Made by a program: the position numbers and the translations under genes
Shown: positions 32,894 to 41,814 of the stretch, in pieces
How the letters are laid out: every line of letters begins with the position of its first letter
How positions within the stretch are numbered: the first letter of the stretch is position 1
The notes under the pieces: model-generated
What the model was told of the DNA's origin: nothing
The model's input: only the letters and a program-made list of their open reading frames with translations
The model's database searches: none
Source: Natronobacterium gregoryi SP2
Lineage (GTDB): Archaea; Halobacteriota; Halobacteria; Halobacteriales; Natrialbaceae
Reading direction: 5' to 3'
DNA length: 64,000 nucleotides
Assembly (NCBI RefSeq): GCF_000230715.2
Contig: NC_019792.1
Coordinates: 3,162,001 to 3,226,000, forward strand

Positions 32894-33936
32894 TGTCGGT
32901 CACCTCTCGGAGTGCCGCCGTCGGTCCGAGCGGCGGTGGCGAAGCGTTCGATCTCCGGCGGCATCTCGCCGAACATGTCGGCGTATGCCTCGTGTGGTTC
33001 CGGCGGCGCGGCATCCTGGGCGTAGTCGACGGCGTCTTGGATTTCCGCTTCGACCTCGCTTTGCAGACGTTCGACCTCGTCTGCCGTCAGTTCCCCGCGG
33101 TCGATCAGCCGCTGTTTGAACGTGTCGATCGGATCGCGGTCCTTCCAGCGCTCGATCTCCGCCTCGTCGCGGTACGGTTCCTCGTCACCTTCGTAGTGGC
33201 CGCGGTACCGGTAGGTCTCGGCTTCTACGAGGGTCGGTCCCTTGCCGTTGCGAGCACGCAAGCGTGCTTCGCCGACGGCCTCGGCGACTGCGGTGACGTC
33301 CATCCCGTCGACGGTCAAACCCGGAATGTCGTAGGCCTGTGCCGTGTCGCTCAGGTTGTCGACGTTGTGCTGTTCTTCGACCGGCGTCCCTTCGCCGTAG
33401 TGGTTGTTCTCGACGACGAAGACGGCCGGCAGGTCCCACGTCGCTGCGATGTTGATCGCCTCGTGTACCTGTCCTTGCGCGACCGCGCCGTCTCCGAGGA
33501 AACTGACGGCGATCTTGTCGCGGTCGTCGTAGTCGATCGACAGCGCCGCACCCGTCGCCAGCGGCGGGCCCGCGCCGACGATCCCGTTCGCGCCGAGCAT
33601 ACCGGCGTCGACATCCGCGATGTGCATCGAACCGCCTTTCCCCTTACAGTATCCGTCGGCCTTACCGTACAACTCGGCCATCATGTACTTCGGATCGAGC
33701 CCCTTCGCAATGCAGTGGCCGTGCCCCCGATGGGTGCTCGCGATGTAGTCGTCCGGTTCCAGGGCCGCACAGGTGCCGACGCCGACCGCCTCTTCACCGA
33801 TATAGAGGTGGACGAACCCCGGTATTTCTCCGTCCGCGAATCGATCCCCCGCCTCCTCGTCGAACGCACGGATCAACAGCATCCGGCGCAGCGCCTCTAC
33901 TCGTCCTTCCGAACTCTCGAGGTCGTAGTCTGCCAT
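32890..33936 (-). CDS. 2-oxoacid/acetoin dehydrogenase E1 alpha subunit
   Basis: The 348-residue subunit has the thiamine diphosphate motif GDGAVAQGQVHEA ending in VVENNHYGEGTP, the HRGHGHCIAKG segment and KGKGGSMHIAD. The ATG at 33934-33936 is used rather than one ten codons upstream because the family begins soon after it. It is the first gene of the operon E1 alpha, E1 beta, AcoX-like. No dihydrolipoamide dehydrogenase (E3) gene lies in the window, so E3 must come from elsewhere. Confidence 0.88.
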   Translation of the reverse strand: MADYDLESSEGRVEALRRMLLIRAFDEEAGDRFADGEIPGFVHLYIGEEAVGVGTCAALEPDDYIASTHRGHGHCIAKGLDPKYMMAELYGKADGYCKGKGGSMHIADVDAGMLGANGIVGAGPPLATGAALSIDYDDRDKIAVSFLGDGAVAQGQVHEAINIAATWDLPAVFVVENNHYGEGTPVEEQHNVDNLSDTAQAYDIPGLTVDGMDVTAVAEAVGEARLRARNGKGPTLVEAETYRYRGHYEGDEEPYRDEAEIERWKDRDPIDTFKQRLIDRGELTADEVERLQSEVEAEIQDAVDYAQDAAPPEPHEAYADMFGEMPPEIERFATAARTDGGTPRGDRQ

Positions 33937-33962
33937 GTGGCAACGTGGATCTACAACGGGAG

Positions 33963-33972
33963 TCAATATATG
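33963..33972 (-). promoter_or_regulatory. TATA box of the E1 operon
   Basis: CATATATTGA on the reverse strand lies 27-36 bp before the E1 alpha start codon, fitting a leaderless or short-leader transcript. A CTAG (GCCCTAGCAC) is just upstream. Confidence 0.5.
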
Positions 33973-34253
33973 TGCTAGGGCCTACCACACAGTAATATTA
34001 ACCACTCATCCGCCCCCATCCAACAAACGTTCCGCTCGAGCCAGAATTTTAATTCATCCGAGCATCAGCGAACCGACTAGTTCGAGATTCATGACTTCGA
34101 GACGACCCGGGAAAAGCAGGCTGACCAGTGTTTCCCTCGAGGCGTCGGTGGCCGATACTGGCTCTCCGCTCGAGTCCGCCGAGGACGACGAGACACCGGT
34201 TCGGACCGGTAATCGCCGCACGCGGCGGATGATCGGTCGGACAGTAGCCACTG

Positions 34254-34305
34254 CACACCAGCTTCCAGACGTCGACCCAGCAGATCAGGCTTGGACCGCC
34301 ACTAC
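34254..34305. repeat. Relic of a CTAG mini-element
   Basis: The bases ATCAGGCTTGGACCGCCACTA near 34285-34305 match the right end of the CTAG family (TCAGGCTTGGCCCGCCACTAG) with two or three changes, preceded by a decayed GTCGAC core. The rest of the 33973-34253 stretch shows no convincing gene; an open frame on the reverse strand (34054-34251) has no recognisable features. Confidence 0.5.
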
Positions 34306-34971
34306 CCGTCGGCCACCCATGGCGGAGACGACAGTGCCTCGACCGAACCGATGCGGTACGTGGGCTCGTATCCTGCAGAGTCCTCGCTCTCGGCTACCCA
34401 CCCGACTCGAGTCCGGCAGCGGCCGCACCGGCGACGTCCGTCTCGAGCGAGTCGCCGACGTGGACCGTCGTCTCGGGCGTCGTCTCGAGCGCCCGGAGGA
34501 CCCGTTCGAACGGCTCCGGGTCCGGTATCGGCGGGATCTCGTGTCCGGTGACGACGACCGCGTCGATCCACCGCTCGAGACCGACGGCCGCGATTTTCTG
34601 GCGCTGGGCGTCCCGTGCCCCGTTCGTAACGATGCCAAGACGGTAGTTGTCGGCGAGGTCGTCGAGCACGTCGGCGACCGACGGCAGCAGTTCGACGTTC
34701 GACTGGTCGCGTTCCGCGGCGAACGCCGCGGCGACGTCTCTCCCAAGCCCCCGATCGTAGCCGTTCTCCTCGGCGAGCGCGGCGAAACACTCGCGTCGGA
34801 GATCGTCTATCGAGTCGCATCTGCGGGCGAACTCGTCGTACCGGGCGTAGTAGTCTTCGACGGAAAACAGCGGTGCGAGTCCCAGGTTCTCGAACGCCGT
34901 CCCAACACCTCGCCGGACGACCGAACGTAGCGGAGCAAGGTTCCGTCGAGGTCGAACGAGACGGTCTCGAT
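34302..34971 (-). pseudogene. HAD-superfamily hydrolase pseudogene
   Basis: Three segments of one HAD phosphatase lie in different frames of the reverse strand. IETVSFDLDGTLLRYVRSSGEVLG carries the catalytic DxD motif but has no start codon, ATC standing where ATG is expected. The long central frame runs GTAFENLGLAPLFSVEDYYARY through GIVTNGARDAQRQKI to VHVGDSLETDVAGAAAAGL. After another shift the C-terminus WVAESEDSAGYEPTYRI ends at TAG 34302-34304, which falls in the repeat relic. Two frameshifts and a missing start make function unlikely. Confidence 0.85.
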
Positions 34972-35175
34972 TCAGGCCACACGTTCGGGATTCCGTTCGA
35001 ACCCGCAAAAACGAACTGGTCGGCTCTGGTGAAATCCTTCTCCGGTAACAACTGATGCGTACTGAATACAGGGCGCGAATTCAGCAATTGTTCTATCTCC
35101 GTACTAAAAAGTATACGCCCAATTATGATTGTAGATACGAAACCAGCAAGGTGGTAGCGGTCCCAGTGAGTACAT

Positions 35176-35733
35176 ATGACGGACCCCAAAGAAACGATCA
35201 CCATCGAGAATGTCGTTGCCTCGACTGGAATTGGGCAGGAACTTGATCTCGGACCCGTGGCGATGGATCTCGAGGGGGTAGAGTATGACCCGGAGCTGTT
35301 CCCCGGGGCCGTCTATCGGATAGACGATCCCAAGGCAGCCCTGCTGTTGTTTCGCTCCGGGAAGATCGTTTGTACCGGTGCGAAAAGCACCGACGATATG
35401 CGCCGTGCGGTCGAGATTGTATTTGAGAAGCTACGCGACCTGTCGATTCCGGTTGAACCGGACGGTGTGACCGTCCAGAATATCGTCTCGTCGGCTGATC
35501 TGGGCCATCATCTCAACCTCAACGCCATTGCAATCGGCCTCGGGCTCGAGAACATCGAATACGAACCCGAACAGTTCCCCGGACTCGTCTACCGGATCGA
35601 CGATCCCGATGTCGTTCTGCTGTTATTTGGGAGTGGAAAAATCGTTATCACGGGGGGAGAGCAACCTGACGACGCTGAACAGGCCGTTGGTCAAGTGCGG
35701 AATCGACTCGGCGAACTTGGTCTGCTCACGTGA
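35176..35733 (+). CDS. tbp: TATA-box-binding protein
   Basis: The 185-residue protein consists of two homologous saddle repeats, each with FPG(A/L)VYRIDDP and LLF(R/G)SGKIV(C/I)TG. Repeat 1 spans about 8-92 and repeat 2 about 99-183. TBP recruits TFB and RNA polymerase to promoters; haloarchaea carry several variants, and this one, next to an insertion sequence and pseudogene, is more likely an accessory copy than the main one. The ATG follows a GCAAGGTGGT Shine-Dalgarno-like sequence. A CTAAAAAGTATAC TATA-like box lies about 60-70 bp upstream. Confidence 0.95.
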   Translation: MTDPKETITIENVVASTGIGQELDLGPVAMDLEGVEYDPELFPGAVYRIDDPKAALLLFRSGKIVCTGAKSTDDMRRAVEIVFEKLRDLSIPVEPDGVTVQNIVSSADLGHHLNLNAIAIGLGLENIEYEPEQFPGLVYRIDDPDVVLLLFGSGKIVITGGEQPDDAEQAVGQVRNRLGELGLLT

Positions 35734-35844
35734 ACGATTTGAGACAGGTGGTTGCTGGCAGAATGGAAATAGGGGGACCGAGAAAAGGTATTGGTACGGC
35801 TCACGCCGCGGGCTCTCCATGAACTGTCTATTGAGACGGAGGTA

Positions 35845-37249
35845 CTATCCGTCTTTAACTAAGCGAAGAACCACGTGACAGCAGCGGCTTATCGAGACAT
35901 CTTTTCGAGAGGAATGAGGAGGCAACGGCTGTGTCCACCAATGCCTCCTCATCTCGGATTATGCGTCGGCTCACTACACTGTTTCCCTCTGAGTTCCTCG
36001 AAGAGCACGCCGAGGAACTCGGCGTGATCGAACGCGACCGCAAGCTCCAGATCCCTGCCTTCGTCTGGGCATTCGTGTTCGGCTTCGCCGCAGGCGAAAG
36101 CCGAACACTCGCTGGCTTCAGACGCAGCTACAACTCGACAGCTGATGAGACGATCTCTCCCGGCGGCTTCTATCACCGGTTGACGCCGTCTCCCGCAGAG
36201 TACTTCCGCGACCTCGTCGAGCGTGGCCTCGACGAGGTCGCTGTCCCTGACACTGTTGACGCCGATATCGACCGATTCAAGGACGTGATGATCGCTGATG
36301 GAACCGTCCTGCGGTTGCACGAGTTCCTTGCCGATGAGTACGAAGCTCGCAAGGAGGAGCAGGCTGGAGCGAAGCTCCACCTGCTCCACAATGCCACTGA
36401 GCAGACGATAGAATGGCTCGACGTGACTGACGAGAAAACGCACGACAGCACGTTGTTTCACACAGGATCGTGGCTCGAAGATCGGCTCGTTCTGTTCGAC
36501 CGAGCCTACTTCAAGTACCGCCGCTTCGCGTTGATCGATGAGAACGACGGCTACTTCGTGAGTCGGCTGAAAGAGAGCGCAAATCCGGTCGTAACGGAGG
36601 AATTACGGGAATGGCGCGGGCGCGCCATTCCCTTGGAAGGTGAGCAGATCCACGATGTTGTGGATGATCTGCACCGCGAGTACATCGACGTGGAAGTCGA
36701 AGCCGAGTTCGACCGAAGACCGTACGGAGGAACGCAGTCACGCGATACGAAGCGGTTTCGCGTCGTCGGCGTCCGCAAAGAGGACGCCGACGACTACCAC
36801 CTGTACATCACGAATCTCCCGAGAGAGGAGTTCCTGCCGTCGGATCTAGGGACGATCTATCGGTGTCGGTGGGAGGTGGAGTTGCTATTCCGTGAGTTGA
36901 AGACGCAATACGAACTGGACGAGCTCGATACAACAAAGAAGCATGTTGTCGAGATTCTGCTGTACGCGGCGTTGCTGTCACTGCTCGTGAGTCGTGAATT
37001 GCTCGATCTGGTCACCGAACAGGCGGACGACGAGATCGTGTTCCCGCCGGAACGCTGGGCGGCGACCTTCCGGTCGCACGCCCAGCTCATCCTCCACGAA
37101 CTTGGCGAATATCTTGGCTACTCGCCACCACCGCTGCTCGAGCGACTGATCGACGACGCACAGAAGATCCACCAGCAACGCCCAGTGTTACAAGAGACGC
37201 TCGCTACCGCTACGCAACCGAGGTGTGAGTCTTAGCTAAAGACGAATAG
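35845..37249 (+). mobile_element. ISH8-type insertion sequence (IS4 family)
   Basis: The element is about 1405 bp, the length known for ISH8. It is bounded by CTATCCGTCTTTAACTAAG (35845-35863) and, inverted at the right, CTTAGCTAAAGACGAATAG (37231-37249), a 17-of-19 terminal inverted repeat. I found no clear target-site duplication in the adjoining bases. The transposase stop codon lies inside the right inverted repeat. Confidence 0.9.
35961..37235 (+). CDS. ISH8-type transposase
   Basis: The 424-residue DDE transposase starts MRRLTTLFPSEFLEEHAEE; a GTG ten codons upstream (35931) is an alternative. Catalytic residues lie in MIADGTVLRL (first Asp), LVLFDRAYFKY (second Asp) and YRCRWEVELLFRELKTQYELD (Glu with the IS4 Y-R-E-K signature). 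The C-terminal region FPPERWAATFRSHAQLIL is typical of the ISH8 group. No frameshift or internal stop is seen, so the element may be active. Confidence 0.93.
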   Translation: MRRLTTLFPSEFLEEHAEELGVIERDRKLQIPAFVWAFVFGFAAGESRTLAGFRRSYNSTADETISPGGFYHRLTPSPAEYFRDLVERGLDEVAVPDTVDADIDRFKDVMIADGTVLRLHEFLADEYEARKEEQAGAKLHLLHNATEQTIEWLDVTDEKTHDSTLFHTGSWLEDRLVLFDRAYFKYRRFALIDENDGYFVSRLKESANPVVTEELREWRGRAIPLEGEQIHDVVDDLHREYIDVEVEAEFDRRPYGGTQSRDTKRFRVVGVRKEDADDYHLYITNLPREEFLPSDLGTIYRCRWEVELLFRELKTQYELDELDTTKKHVVEILLYAALLSLLVSRELLDLVTEQADDEIVFPPERWAATFRSHAQLILHELGEYLGYSPPPLLERLIDDAQKIHQQRPVLQETLATATQPRCES

Positions 37250-37352
37250 ACATAGCAGTTTGGCTCGTTTTCAATCCATCTGCTGAATTCGCGCGCTGTA
37301 TGCAGCAAGACTCCTGGGACCTATCACCGGCTACGAGTTTCGACAGAGCCGT

Positions 37353-38492
37353 TTACGTCTCTTCGTTCTCGAGGTCTCGAGCGCCGATGTCTCTGATCAG
37401 TCGGTCCTCCGTCCGCGACTCGGGGACTGCGATCGCGCGTTCGGGGACGGAGGTTCGAAGCGCGGGCGTCGAAGGCGTCGCGTCGCGTCGGTACCGATCG
37501 TCGTCGTCCGGTTCGGCACGAACGCCACGTGGCGTCAGGTAGTCGCCGTCGACCTCGACGCCGGCCTCGCGACAGAGCCGTTTGAGCACGGAGCGTGCGC
37601 CCTCGGTCGTGATCGCCGGCGGTGCGATGGCTCGCTCGCGTGCCAGTTCGGTCGCCGTGTTGCCCTCGAGCAGGGCTTCGACCTCCTCGTCGCCGTGACC
37701 GCGTTCACGAAGTCGCTTGCGAACGCGACTGGCGATCGAGGGGGCGTGTCGCGTCGGGAACAGGGGCCAGTCGTTCGAGGGCGGATCGAGGACGACGCCG
37801 TACCGGCGCAGCGGCGTTCGCGCGGGTGCGAGCAACGTCACGTCTTCCTGGCGCTGTGACTTGCCGAGGACGCGGATCGTCCCCGTGTAGAAGTCGACAT
37901 CGTCCCACGTCGCGCCCGTCCGCCGATCGTCCTCGGGGACCCGGAACAGTTCTGAGCCACGCACGGCCGAGTGTGCGAGCAGAGCGACCATCGCGTACTC
38001 GCGAAGCCGGTTGCGTCGTTTGTCGGCGTCCGAGGGGGTGCCTTCGAGCGCGCGTTCCCGGACGTATCGCTCGAGTTTCCGCCGGGAGTCGGCAGTCCAG
38101 CGGTCCTCGTCGACTGGCTGGGTCGTGGTCGGCAGTTCTGACTCTGCATCCCGTACGGTGGCCGGGTTCTCCGCGAGAATGCCGCCGCGAACACACCAGG
38201 AGAGAAACGCCCGGACGACCGCGTAGTAGGTGTGGGCAGTCGATGCCGTGTAGGTCCCTTCGTCGGCGCGGTCGCGCAGTTCGCCAGCGTACGACTGCAT
38301 GTGAGACGCCTCGAGCGCCCGGATCGCTGTCACGCCGTGCTCGCGTTCGGCCCACTCGGCGAACCGCCGGAGGATCGACTCGGCGTTGGCCGCGTAGGTG
38401 CCGGCACCGGGGCTGTCGGGATCGCCGACGGCTTTCCGCTGGAGGTAGGCGTCGACCGCGTCCGCAATCGCCACGTCGATGCCGTCGCTCAT
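37353..38492 (-). CDS. Tyrosine-recombinase-like protein lacking catalytic residues
   Basis: The 379-residue protein has a SAM-like N-terminal domain (residues about 5-115, TYAANAESILRRFAEWAER) and a phage-integrase fold. The first catalytic Arg (Arg178, HSAVRGSELF) and the beta-hairpin Lys (Lys211, VLGKSQRQED) are present. The HxxR box reads PRGVR (His replaced by Arg322), the second His is Thr347 (ALRTSV) and no nucleophilic Tyr follows. It should bind DNA but not cut it, unless the end has been altered by mutation. No attachment site or other prophage genes accompany it, apart from the neighbouring IS element. Confidence 0.75.
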   Translation of the reverse strand: MSDGIDVAIADAVDAYLQRKAVGDPDSPGAGTYAANAESILRRFAEWAEREHGVTAIRALEASHMQSYAGELRDRADEGTYTASTAHTYYAVVRAFLSWCVRGGILAENPATVRDAESELPTTTQPVDEDRWTADSRRKLERYVRERALEGTPSDADKRRNRLREYAMVALLAHSAVRGSELFRVPEDDRRTGATWDDVDFYTGTIRVLGKSQRQEDVTLLAPARTPLRRYGVVLDPPSNDWPLFPTRHAPSIASRVRKRLRERGHGDEEVEALLEGNTATELARERAIAPPAITTEGARSVLKRLCREAGVEVDGDYLTPRGVRAEPDDDDRYRRDATPSTPALRTSVPERAIAVPESRTEDRLIRDIGARDLENEET

Positions 38493-38787
38493 CGCCCACT
38501 CACCTCGCCGTCCCTCGAGTCTGGGCCTCGAGTCGAGGGAGCCGTCGCGGTAGTCGTCGCCTGGTCCCTTCTGGGATCACTGGGGACTCGCTCACTGGAA
38601 TCGACGCGACGGGTCATTCGTACGAGTGTTACTGTTTCACTCCCGTAAATCTGTGTTTCGTTCTCGGCGATGCGGCCGAACGGGCAGCGGGCAGTCTGAC
38701 TCCTGCAGTCGGGTATCGGAACTGATCCGAGAGCCACTCGAGCGGGCGTGCGGTTCGACGTGGCACAGAAAGGCCGTCGACGATCCG

Positions 38788-40401
38788 TCACTCGAGATAG
38801 CCCAGATCCGCGAGTCGCTGTTCGACTGCGGCGTCGTCTGTGTCAGTCGAGCGGTCGTCGTCCAGCCGTGGGTAGCGACGGGTGCCCGGCGAGTCGACAC
38901 AGGGGAGCGGCTGGCCGTCCATCCGGTCGTCGACCGGCACGTCGAGTGTCGCTAGGACGGTCGGTGCGACGTCGAAGAGGTGTGCGTTCCCGACGCCAGC
39001 GTCGCCGTCGACGGCGGTTCCCCTGGCGGCGACGGTGCCCTCGAGTTTGTGGTTCCAGGGTTCGGATGGCGGGCCGAACTGGGCGTCGCGCAAGGTCGCC
39101 GAAAGGAAGTGGTCGAAGTCGGTGGGGACGGTGACGACGTCGACGGCGTGTTCGCTCTCGGGGCCGTGGAAGAACTCCTCGCGGGGCCGGACGGCTTCGA
39201 ACACCGGCTCGCCGTCTGGTGTCTCGACCGATCTGAGCGCGTCGATGATCCGCGTTCGAACGGCCTCGTACTCCTCGGGCGGGACGACGCCGTCGGGTTC
39301 GCGCCCTTCGAGGTTGATCCGGACGCCCAGTTCGATCCGCGAGCGGACGAAGGCCCTGGAGGACGCGAAGTCGACCTGGGTCGCACCCGCGTTGACGACG
39401 CTGGTGGGTGCATAGCGTGCCACGGTCTCTTCGATACCGAACCGCTCGAGGACGGCTCCGATTCGCTGGCTGGTCAGCCCGAAGGTCGCGGCCGTCGCCA
39501 TCGCCCGTTCGCCGAGGCCGGGTTCGCGGTCGGTGGTCTCGGTGCCGGCCTTGAGCGCGTCGTCCCGAACCGTCGCCCAGGTCGGCATCCCGCGGCCGCC
39601 GCGTTCGGTCTCGACGATTCCCTCTGTACGGAGGTACTCGTTGACTCGGAACTCGTGGCCGTCGTACGGTCCCATCCCGTGGTCGCTCGCGAGGATCACG
39701 TTGTCCGGATCACAGGTCTCTATCGTCTCGGCGAGTTGGCGGTCGACTTCACGGTATATCCTGCGGATCGCCTCCTCGTCGTCGGGATCTTTGTGGAAAA
39801 TCGAGTCGGTCACCTGGAACTCGAGGAAGCCGAAATCTGACTCGAACCGACCGGCGAGGTAGCGAAACGCCTCGCCTCGCATGCGCGCACAGTCGCTGTA
39901 GTTCTCGGCGCGGTCGTCGATTGTCTCGTCGGGGTAGACGCGATACTCACCGATCTCCTCTCGAACGTCCTCGAGCAGGCCGTCGGGATGACAGTCGGGG
40001 TTCTCGGGCGCGGTGTAGCCCGGAATCACCGCGCCGTCGAACTCCCGGGGTGGGTGGGTGACGGGAACGTTGACGACGACGCTCGAGAGCCCCCGGTCCG
40101 AGAGTAGTTCCCACAGCGCCTGCTCGCGGACATCGGTCGCGTTGACCACGTCCCAGTCGTAGCCGTCGAACGAGAGGAAGCCGTAAACGCCGTGTTTGCC
40201 GGGGTTTTTCCCCGTGTACATCGAGGGCCAGGCACTCGCCGTCCACGGCGGGATCTGTGACTCGAGCGGGCCGCTCGCTCCACCCTCGTCGTCGTAGAAC
40301 GACGCGAGCGTCGGGATCTCGCCGTCGGAAAACAGTGGCTCGAGCACTCGGTCACAGGCCGCGTCGATGCCGACGAGCAGCGTTCGAAGCGAAGATTCCA
40401 T
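38788..40401 (-). CDS. Alkaline-phosphatase-superfamily phosphodiesterase/pyrophosphatase (paralog 1)
   Basis: The 537-residue enzyme has the metal and nucleophile motifs of the type I phosphodiesterase/nucleotide pyrophosphatase group: LLVGIDAACDRVLEPL (Asp), PPWTASAWPSMYTGKNPGKHG (nucleophile region), ILASDHGMGPYDGH (Asp-His) and a late ligand in the DFDHF region. No signal peptide is seen. The second ATG (40399-40401) is preferred over one five codons upstream, since a CATAACC box on the reverse strand lies about 33 bp before it. It ends LADLGYLE, as does its paralog at 54398-56005 (LKGLGYME). Proteins of this kind occur in haloarchaeal glycan clusters. Confidence 0.85.
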   Translation of the reverse strand: MESSLRTLLVGIDAACDRVLEPLFSDGEIPTLASFYDDEGGASGPLESQIPPWTASAWPSMYTGKNPGKHGVYGFLSFDGYDWDVVNATDVREQALWELLSDRGLSSVVVNVPVTHPPREFDGAVIPGYTAPENPDCHPDGLLEDVREEIGEYRVYPDETIDDRAENYSDCARMRGEAFRYLAGRFESDFGFLEFQVTDSIFHKDPDDEEAIRRIYREVDRQLAETIETCDPDNVILASDHGMGPYDGHEFRVNEYLRTEGIVETERGGRGMPTWATVRDDALKAGTETTDREPGLGERAMATAATFGLTSQRIGAVLERFGIEETVARYAPTSVVNAGATQVDFASSRAFVRSRIELGVRINLEGREPDGVVPPEEYEAVRTRIIDALRSVETPDGEPVFEAVRPREEFFHGPESEHAVDVVTVPTDFDHFLSATLRDAQFGPPSEPWNHKLEGTVAARGTAVDGDAGVGNAHLFDVAPTVLATLDVPVDDRMDGQPLPCVDSPGTRRYPRLDDDRSTDTDDAAVEQRLADLGYLE

Positions 40402-40633
40402 TGCCGGGCATTCCACGAGGAGGAGACTTGGTTATGGACGCTGTTACGCGTCGAATCCGCTGCCTTCGGCTGGTCGTCGCCGTTTGCCGATTCACGGCGG
40501 CCGGTCAGAACCACCGCGTTTTTGCTTCCCCGAGCTGTTTTCCCGGCATAGCTGACGCCATCGGTCGCGGTTGCGAACTCTGCTGAATGGGCGGGATGCT
40601 TATACGTCCGGCCCACAATCGTGTCAAATAGTA

Positions 40634-41428
40634 ATGGCGAGCGGCGACGATGAGGCCGTGGCCGGGTTCGAGACGCTGGCGACTCTGACACGTTCACCCG
40701 TTCGACTTCGCGTCCTCGAGCACCTGCTCGAGCGTGGCGCTGGGACCGCCTCGGACATCGCTCCCCACGTCGACGCCTCTCGGCGGACCGTCTCTCGATC
40801 GCTCTCGGCTCTCGACGAACAACGGCTGGCGACGAGCAAGGGCCAGACCTACCGTGTGACGACCTACGCGGAGTTGGTCGCCGACGACATCTTTTCTCTC
40901 CTCGAACGTCTAGAGCGGGGCCACGAGTTCGCGACCTTCCTCGAGGTGTTTCCGACGGAGGAGTTCGGTTTCACCGCGTCTGACATCGCAACCGTGGATG
41001 GGACGACGACGTGCCGTCGATCCGCCGACCCACACGCTCCAGTGTCTCACGTGATCGACGCCCTCGACGACACACGACGCGTACGGGTGCTCGCGCCGAT
41101 CGCGTCGCCGCTGTACGTTCGACCGCTCGTCGCTCGCGTTCGCGACGGCGCGACGGTCGATGCTGTCGTCGATGCCGACGCCTACAACTCATTTTGCTCG
41201 AAGCTCCGCGGGGGTGTCCGAGTCGCCGCGACGCTTGCAGATGTCTCGCTCGCCGTTCACGACGACGTTTCGTTTGGCCTGCTCGAGTGTGACAAGCGGG
41301 TCGTGCTCGGGGCCTACGACGATGGCGTCCTGCAGGCAACGTTCGAAACCGACGACGAGGGCGTTCGGGACGCGTCGCGGGACGTCTACGACCGGTATCG
41401 AACGGCGGCGAATCGGGTCGTCGACTGA
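40634..41428 (+). CDS. HTH transcriptional regulator with C-terminal effector-like domain
   Basis: The 264-residue protein has an N-terminal winged helix (SPVRLRVLEHLLERGAGTASDIAPHVDASRRTVSR split over residues 20-55) and a C-terminal domain of the methanogen FilR1/DUF1724 kind (RRVRVLAPIASPLYVRPL, GVRVAATLADVSLAVHDDVSF). The ATG at 40634 follows a GCTTATACG TATA box by about 22-26 bp, so the transcript is leaderless. The 40402-40607 stretch upstream contains only the two divergent promoters. The regulated genes may include the adjoining phosphodiesterase gene. Confidence 0.82.
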   Translation: MASGDDEAVAGFETLATLTRSPVRLRVLEHLLERGAGTASDIAPHVDASRRTVSRSLSALDEQRLATSKGQTYRVTTYAELVADDIFSLLERLERGHEFATFLEVFPTEEFGFTASDIATVDGTTTCRRSADPHAPVSHVIDALDDTRRVRVLAPIASPLYVRPLVARVRDGATVDAVVDADAYNSFCSKLRGGVRVAATLADVSLAVHDDVSFGLLECDKRVVLGAYDDGVLQATFETDDEGVRDASRDVYDRYRTAANRVVD

Positions 41429-41510
41429 TCGGGCGGTCAGAGCCGACAGGGAGAGACCCTCTCGTGAAACGGACGGTCGCGGTCATTGCGATGGTCGCCG
41501 TTCGAATTTC

Positions 41511-41813
41511 GTTAGGAGTACCGTTGACAGCCTCGGACCAACCAGTCCGATCGTCTCCCTCGGTATCGGTCGGGGCGTCCAACGCATCGCTATCGATCGG
41601 CTCGTTCTCGCGGTCGTCGCCGTCTTCTGGACGGTCGCACTCGGAACGTGGGGCCTCGGGTACGTCTTCACCACCGCCGGTATCGACGGCGGGATCGTCT
41701 TCGAGGCCGTCCGGACGATCTGGTTCGCCGTCGTCTACCTGATCGCCCTCGTCGTCTCCGTGCTCACCGTCGTCGGACGTGAACTTCGGCGCGAAATCGC
41801 GGCCCGTCGGTAG
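41511..41813 (+). pseudogene. Possible two-helix membrane-protein remnant without start codon
   Basis: The frame ending at TAG 41811-41813 encodes IDRLVLAVVAVFWTVALGTWGL and TIWFAVVYLIALVVSVLTVV, two clear membrane helices with basic ends (RELRREIAARR). No ATG, GTG or TTG occurs in frame shortly upstream. Another frame just before it (GTG at 41464, VKRTVAVIAMVAVRISLG) looks like a signal-peptide-like start that does not connect in frame. I infer a frameshifted or 5'-decayed gene, but the identity is unknown and it could be chance. Confidence 0.35.
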
Positions 41814-41814
41814 C

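Noticed and set aside
33935-34930. 331-codon forward frame between the E1 operon and TBP
   Set aside because: It runs antisense through the HAD pseudogene, whose fragments on the other strand match a known family.
38540-38770. Possible small gene between the recombinase-like and phosphodiesterase genes
   Set aside because: Frames in this gap have no plausible start signals or conserved features.
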